The position numbers and the translations under genes are program-made. A stretch of DNA of 9,673 nucleotides, from the NCBI GenBank assembly GCA_050701635.1, contig JBOGDF010000220.1:1-9673 (forward strand), written 5' to 3'. This DNA comes from WHSM01 sp050701635. GTDB taxonomy: Bacteria; Actinomycetota; Actinomycetes; Mycobacteriales; Micromonosporaceae. This document shows, one piece after another, positions 6,781 to 9,673 of the stretch. Position 1 is the first letter of the stretch. Each line of letters begins with the position of its first letter. The notes beneath the pieces are model-generated. The model was not told the origin of the DNA, did no database searches, and saw only the letters and a list, made by a program, of their open reading frames with translations.

Positions 6781-7092
6781 CTACTCGGGCTGCCGGGGCT
6801 CACCGTCGTGGTTGACCTCGGGTGCCTGAGGGATGCTGGTACGCCGCCGGCGCCGCCCACCCCAGCCGTTCAGCAGCCGGGTGGCCATGTCGGCCGGGAG
6901 GAAGGCGTCCATCACCGACCCGACCAGCGTGCGCATGTGATCCGGATTCACGCCACGGATCACCACGTCGTCGCCGACCAGGATGTCGAAGCCGCCGTCG
7001 GTGCGTACGGCCTTCAGCGTCGCGGCGTCACTCAGGTGGATCTGTATGTTGCGCCGATCCACCGGTCGCTCGGACGAACTTTCATCGGACAC
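6781..7092 (-). CDS. Small protein of unknown function (103 aa)
   Basis: I do not recognise this protein. The 103-residue product has a Ser/Glu-rich start, a compact core (about 14-78, IQIHLSDAATLKAV, GGFDILVGDDVVIRGV, DHMRTLVGSVMDAF) that looks like short beta strands followed by amphipathic helices, a basic patch GGRRRRR at about 79-85, and an acidic/Pro-rich tail. It has no signal peptide or membrane segment, so it is probably cytoplasmic. The GTG at 7092 gives the longest form, but the ribosome site before it is weak (GGGTAA). A GTG ten codons later is an alternative. It begins 71 bases after the VOC-family gene on the same strand and may be cotranscribed with it. The amino-acid composition looks like real protein, but the call rests on frame quality only. 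Confidence 0.6.
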   Translation of the reverse strand: MSDESSSERPVDRRNIQIHLSDAATLKAVRTDGGFDILVGDDVVIRGVNPDHMRTLVGSVMDAFLPADMATRLLNGWGGRRRRRTSIPQAPEVNHDGEPRQPE

Positions 7093-7163
7093 TTACCCGA
7101 TGGTAGCCGCCGCTGCCCATCGCGCAGCCCGCGACGCGACCCTCCCCCGTACGGGTGCCGCCG

Positions 7164-7541
7164 CTACTCTCGGCGCTGCCCCAGCGCCAGGATGTTGCCC
7201 TCGCTGTCCTTGAACCAGCAGCCGCGCTCGCCGCCTAGCTCGGCGACACCGTTCTCGGTCTTCAGACCGGGGAAGTCGTACTCCTCAAACGTGATGCCAC
7301 GGCCCCGTAGCTCGGTCATCTCCGCGTCGAGGTCCGCCACGTCCCAACTCGCCAGGGTGTGTGCGGCAACCTCGGGGGTGAATGTCGGGTACAGGTAGAG
7401 CTTGGTGTCACCGGACTCGAAGGAAATGCCTTCGGGACGTTCCTCGGTCACTTTCAGCCCCAGGATGTCCCGGTAGAACCGCTTTGCCCGCTCCAGGTCA
7501 CGTGCCGGGATGGTCGGGTGTACGGATAGGTCTGCCAACAT
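7164..7541 (-). CDS. VOC-family (glyoxalase/bleomycin-resistance fold) protein
   Basis: The 125-residue product is a single VOC-fold protein, which would act as a dimer of paired beta-alpha-beta-beta-beta modules. The first module shows LSVHPTIPARDLERAKRFYR (5-24) and LGLKV; the second shows SWDVADLDAEMTELRGRG (65-82), with GCWFKDSEGNILAL (107-120) at the end. His8, His61 and Glu114 are at positions where this family often places metal ligands. Substrate cannot be told: members include glyoxalases, dioxygenases, drug-binding proteins and many enzymes of unknown role. The ATG at 7541 is chosen because GGAGG (7550-7554) lies eight bases upstream. The longer open frame to 7613 lacks such a site and its extra residues are not VOC-like. 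It is transcribed divergently from the carrier-protein gene. Confidence 0.88.
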   Translation of the reverse strand: MLADLSVHPTIPARDLERAKRFYRDILGLKVTEERPEGISFESGDTKLYLYPTFTPEVAAHTLASWDVADLDAEMTELRGRGITFEEYDFPGLKTENGVAELGGERGCWFKDSEGNILALGQRRE

Positions 7542-7561
7542 GGCAACCACCTCCAGCTTCG

Positions 7562-7589
7562 ACGTTATGCCTTCTGCCGGCGCTCGCAA
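7562..7589 (-). promoter_or_regulatory. Candidate promoter for the VOC-family gene
   Basis: On the minus strand TTGCGA (7589-7584) and TAACGT (7567-7562) are 16 bases apart. Transcription would begin near 7555, right at the GGAGG ribosome site, giving a very short leader. The match is limited to the core TTG and TA...T positions. Confidence 0.35.
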
Positions 7590-7722
7590 CACGGCCGAAC
7601 GCCGGGTGATCAATGCCCGTAAGGACCGCCCGCGGCCCCGACCTGCTCGGCATCACCGCCCCGGATCGGAGGTAGCGGCCGGCCGCCCAGATTCCGGGCG
7701 ACCACGACGGCGCGGACGCTCG

Positions 7723-7728
7723 TAGAAT
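7723..7728 (+). promoter_or_regulatory. Candidate -10 element for the carrier-protein gene
   Basis: TAGAAT (7723-7728) agrees with the actinobacterial -10 pattern and lies 27 bases before the start codon, so the leader would be about 20 bases. The bases 17 upstream (GACCAC) are a poor -35 match. The same divergent gap also holds a 12-bp palindrome GCGGCCGGCCGC (7675-7686), which may be chance in such GC-rich DNA. Confidence 0.3.
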
Positions 7729-7755
7729 GCCGACATCGAGCACGGGGAGGGCGTT

Positions 7756-8016
7756 ATGAGCGACGACGAGATTCGGCGCGAGATCCGTACGATCTGGTCC
7801 GAGGTGCTCGGGGTGCCCGACCCGGCCGCCGGCACGTTCTTCGAGCTGGGCGGGCATTCGATCGCGGCGTTCCAGATCCTGGCCAAGGTGGAAGACCGGT
7901 ACGGGGTCGCGCTCGAGGTGGACGAGCTGTTCGAGGACCCGACCGCCGACGGCTTCGCCGAGGTCGTCGCCGCTCAGACCGGATCCGCGCCCACGGTCGG
8001 CACCCCCGCCGGCTGA
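7756..8016 (+). CDS. Free-standing acyl/peptidyl carrier protein
   Basis: The 86-residue product is a single thiolation domain. The phosphopantetheine site is Ser35 in FFELGGHSIAAFQI; the GGHS form is typical of NRPS-type peptidyl or aryl carriers, whereas fatty-acid carriers have DSL. IRTIWSEVLGV (helix 1), VEDRYGVALEVDELFEDPT (helix 2 to 3) and DGFAEVVAAQ follow the family pattern. The length equals one domain, with a short Ala/Gly/Pro/Thr tail and no fused catalytic domain. The ATG at 7756 has GGGGAGGG four bases upstream, a very strong site. It must be charged by a phosphopantetheinyl transferase encoded elsewhere. The ligase gene converges from the other side and overlaps its last 43 bases, so the two may be partners: the ligase would activate an acid and load it on this protein. 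That pairing is inferred from position only. Confidence 0.92.
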   Translation: MSDDEIRREIRTIWSEVLGVPDPAAGTFFELGGHSIAAFQILAKVEDRYGVALEVDELFEDPTADGFAEVVAAQTGSAPTVGTPAG

Positions 8017-9497
8017 CCCGCCCCAGCCCCCGCCGACGGCGGCTCCGGCTGAACCGTACTGGAGCGGCGGACTTTGCCGTTGCGTTCGCGCAGCGGACCG
8101 GCGGTCAGCTCGTACGACATCGGGAGCTTCGCGGCCGACAGGTGACGCCGGCAGTGCGCCTCCAACGCGGCCTGGGTGACGGGGTGCGCGGGATCGCTGG
8201 GCACCACCAGGGCGTGCACGGTCTCCCCCAGGTAAGCGTGCGGCCGCCCCACCGCCACCGCGTCGGCGACGCCGTCGAGTCTCAGCAGCACCGCCTCCAC
8301 CTCGGCGGGGTACACGTTGGCGCCGCCGACGTTGATCACGTTGCTGGTACGGCCGACCAGGTAGAGGTAGCCGTCCCGGTCCAGGTAGCCCAGGTCGCCG
8401 ACGGTGAGGTAGCCGTCCTGCTCGGGGAGCTGCTGGCCGCCACCCACGTACGCCGGCTGGCGCCCACCGACGTAGACCTCGCCCACCTCGCCCGGCGGCA
8501 GCCAGCGCCCGTCCTCGCCCCGGATCCGCAGGTCGCACTGCGTCGGCCGGCCCACGCTGCCGGGATGCGCCAGCCACTCGTCGCCGCGGATCATGACAGA
8601 GCCGAGGCGTTCCTGGCTGGCGTACTCCTCGTACACCCGGTCCGGTCCGACCAGCTCCAGCCAGCCGCGCTTGACCTGCTCCGGGCACGGCGCGGCGCTG
8701 TGGTGTACGGCCTCGACGCTGGAGAAGTCGTAGTCGGCCAGCTCCGGCACCTGCAGCACCATCCGCATCAGTGCGGGCACGATCCGCAGGTAGTTGACGC
8801 GGTGTTCGACGACCAGTTTCGGGAGCCGCCGCGCCACGAAGCGCTCCATCACCACGACCTTGTGGCCCAGCGCCAGTCCTTGGTACAGCGCGCTGAATCC
8901 GGCGTGGTGCATCGGCAGCACCACCAGCTGCACCTGGCCCAGCCGCAACCCACGCTCCCGGTCGGCGTCGGCCAGCAGAGCATCCGGGGGGTACGTCCAC
9001 GGCCGCCGCCGCAGCACCACCCGGGGCAGCCCGGTGGTGCCGCCGGTGAGGGAGGCGGAGCGCGGCGTACCGACAGGTGCGGGTGGGTCGGCGGGCCAGT
9101 CGCGGTCGCGCCACCAGCCGCCCGGCGCCGTGGCCCGCGGCATCGGTCCGATCAGGACGTGTTCGCCGAGCAGCGAGGTGAGCGCCGCGGTCTCGCGTTC
9201 GGCGGCGTGGTCGTCCAGCGGCACCACCAGCGCCCCCAGCTTGAACGCCCCGATCGTGGTGACCACGTGCTCCAGCCCGGCCGGCAACGCGACCGCGACC
9301 GGTGTGTCCGCGGTGACGCCGAGCGCTGCCAGCGCGTGAACGGCCGCGTTGCCCTGCCGTTCCAGCTCCCGCCAGGTCATCGCCTGCTGGGATCCGTCGG
9401 ACCGCACCGACACCACCGCGACGTCGCCGCCCCGGGCGGCCGCGGTCTGCGAGACCAGCTCCCCGATACTGGTTCGGTACGGCTCCGTCGACGGCAT
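7974..9497 (-). CDS. ANL-superfamily acyl/aryl-AMP ligase (acyl-CoA synthetase-like)
   Basis: The 507-residue product activates a carboxylic acid with ATP to an acyl adenylate and passes it to CoA or a carrier thiol. The P-loop motif is SLTGGTTGLPR (149-159), with Arg where Lys is usual. AAPCPEQVKRGW (268-279) and RVYEEYASQE (287-296, motif A5) resemble bile-acid/fatty-acid CoA ligase relatives. TVGDLGYLDRDGYLYLVGR (365-383) holds Asp368 for the ribose, NVINVGGANVYPAEVE (386-401) is the A8 hinge region, and Lys475 in NGKVRR is the C-terminal catalytic lysine. A Gly/Ala/Pro tail of about 30 residues follows. The length is normal for the family. The ATG at 9497 has a modest AAGG site. No condensation or thiolation domain is fused. 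The facing carrier-protein gene suggests, but does not prove, that the acceptor is that protein. The acid substrate cannot be predicted. Confidence 0.9.
   Translation of the reverse strand: MPSTEPYRTSIGELVSQTAAARGGDVAVVSVRSDGSQQAMTWRELERQGNAAVHALAALGVTADTPVAVALPAGLEHVVTTIGAFKLGALVVPLDDHAAERETAALTSLLGEHVLIGPMPRATAPGGWWRDRDWPADPPAPVGTPRSASLTGGTTGLPRVVLRRRPWTYPPDALLADADRERGLRLGQVQLVVLPMHHAGFSALYQGLALGHKVVVMERFVARRLPKLVVEHRVNYLRIVPALMRMVLQVPELADYDFSSVEAVHHSAAPCPEQVKRGWLELVGPDRVYEEYASQERLGSVMIRGDEWLAHPGSVGRPTQCDLRIRGEDGRWLPPGEVGEVYVGGRQPAYVGGGQQLPEQDGYLTVGDLGYLDRDGYLYLVGRTSNVINVGGANVYPAEVEAVLLRLDGVADAVAVGRPHAYLGETVHALVVPSDPAHPVTQAALEAHCRRHLSAAKLPMSYELTAGPLRERNGKVRRSSTVQPEPPSAGAGAGQPAGVPTVGADPV
8025..8050 (+). 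repeat. Hairpin just after the carrier-protein stop
   Basis: CCGCC (8030-8034) and GGCGG (8038-8042) pair around a GAC loop, and AGCC (8025-8028) can pair with GGCT (8047-8050) after a bulge. It begins nine bases after the carrier-protein stop, inside the ligase 3' coding region, and could end the plus-strand transcript. No U-tract is present and GC-rich coding DNA forms such hairpins easily. Confidence 0.25.
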
Positions 9498-9552
9498 GGG
9501 GGCGACCTTACGGGGGGCGCCGGCCGCCGGTCGAGTCCGTGAGGAGAGCCCA

Positions 9553-9569
9553 TGACACCCTCTGTGTCA
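9553..9569. repeat. Short inverted repeat next to the transposase stop
   Basis: TGACAC (9553-9558) and GTGTCA (9564-9569) are perfect inverted copies around CCTCT. The repeat lies three bases after the stop codon of the transposase fragment, between it and the ligase gene. It could be a terminator stem or part of the insertion-sequence end. IS110 elements usually lack conventional terminal inverted repeats, so the true element boundary cannot be placed here. Confidence 0.4.
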
Positions 9570-9572
9570 ACC

Positions 9573-9673
9573 TCATGCAGCTTTTGGCTGTGTGAGCGTT
9601 GCCGCCGCCCCGTGTTTGGTGGGGTCGTAGGGCGTGCTGGTGATCCAGCAGCGCCAGATGACGCGGATCCAGG
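9573..9673 (-). mobile_element. C-terminal end of a probable IS110-family transposase (partial)
   Basis: From the window edge the minus strand reads 32 residues and a TGA stop (9573-9575). The visible sequence has WIRVIWRCW followed by TPYDPTKHGAA, which I recognise as the typical C-terminal tail of IS110/IS116/IS902 transposases (RVIWRCW...YDPxxH). IS110 recombinases use a DEDD domain plus a serine domain and are guided by a bridge RNA; none of these parts is inside the window. The rest of the gene must lie to the right. Whether the copy is intact cannot be judged. The ligase gene starts 75 bases further on, so the right-hand element border falls between 9498 and 9572 or close to it. Confidence 0.65.

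Noticed and set aside
6585..6860. 91-codon minus-strand open frame overlapping the 103-residue gene
   Set aside because: It overlaps a more protein-like frame and covers the operator candidate; no ribosome site or motif.
7146..7155. CCCGTACGGG palindrome between the VOC and small hypothetical genes as a terminator
   Set aside because: It leaves only a 3-bp stem with a four-base loop and no U-tract; CGTAC words are frequent throughout this DNA.
7498..9114. 538-codon minus-strand open frame over the ligase and VOC gene
   Set aside because: Arg/Gly/Ala-rich shadow of the ligase in another frame; it also runs antisense over the carrier protein.
8142..9542. 466-codon plus-strand open frame opposite the ligase
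   Set aside because: His/Gln/Arg-rich antisense translation with no recognisable motif.
9552..9673. Plus-strand ATG with GAGGAGA upstream, open to the window end
   Set aside because: The opposite strand gives a recognisable IS110 transposase tail with a stop; the plus translation shows no family features.
1..9673. CRISPR arrays, tRNA or rRNA genes
   Set aside because: No regularly spaced repeats, no tRNA-like T-loop/anticodon arrangement and no rRNA-like stretches were found by reading both strands.

Overview
The window is high-GC DNA with GTG starts, strong purine-rich ribosome binding sites and dense genes, typical of an actinomycete. A c-di-AMP (ydaO-type) riboswitch in front of an NlpC/P60 cell-wall hydrolase, together with a CUT1 sugar importer, would suit Micromonosporaceae or Streptomyces-like bacteria. 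The family-level assignment is inference. Most genes lie on the minus strand.

Left part (1-1537): a secreted coiled-coil plus NlpC/P60 peptidoglycan hydrolase (38-1033, minus). Its probable terminator hairpin touches the left window edge. Its roughly 500-base upstream region holds a recognisable ydaO/yuaA riboswitch (about 1058-1190), a possible promoter and several short palindromes.

Centre (1538-6488): a four-gene minus-strand operon for a CUT1 ABC sugar importer resembling the AglEFG alpha-glucoside systems. The order of transcription is MsmK/UgpC-type ATPase, lipoprotein solute-binding protein, MalF/AglF-type permease, MalG/AglG-type permease. The binding protein captures the sugar outside the cell, the two permeases form the channel, and two ATPase copies would power it. 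The AglF-like permease is unusual: about 165 residues, including an SdrD/Cna-B-like beta-sandwich domain, sit in the extracytoplasmic loop between core TM3 and TM4. Its 5' coding region also carries a perfect 14-bp hairpin. A 14-bp palindrome (CTAAGTCGACTTAG) with nested repeats lies upstream of the ATPase and is the best operator candidate. No regulator or glycosidase gene is in the window.

Middle right (6781-7541): a small unrecognised protein and a VOC/glyoxalase-family protein, both on the minus strand.

Right part (7756-9673): a free-standing peptidyl-carrier-like protein (plus) and an ANL-superfamily acyl/aryl-AMP ligase (minus) that converge and overlap by 43 bp. They may be a two-component acid-activation/carrier pair. 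The window ends in the C-terminus of a probable IS110-family transposase (minus), so this edge is bordered by a mobile element.
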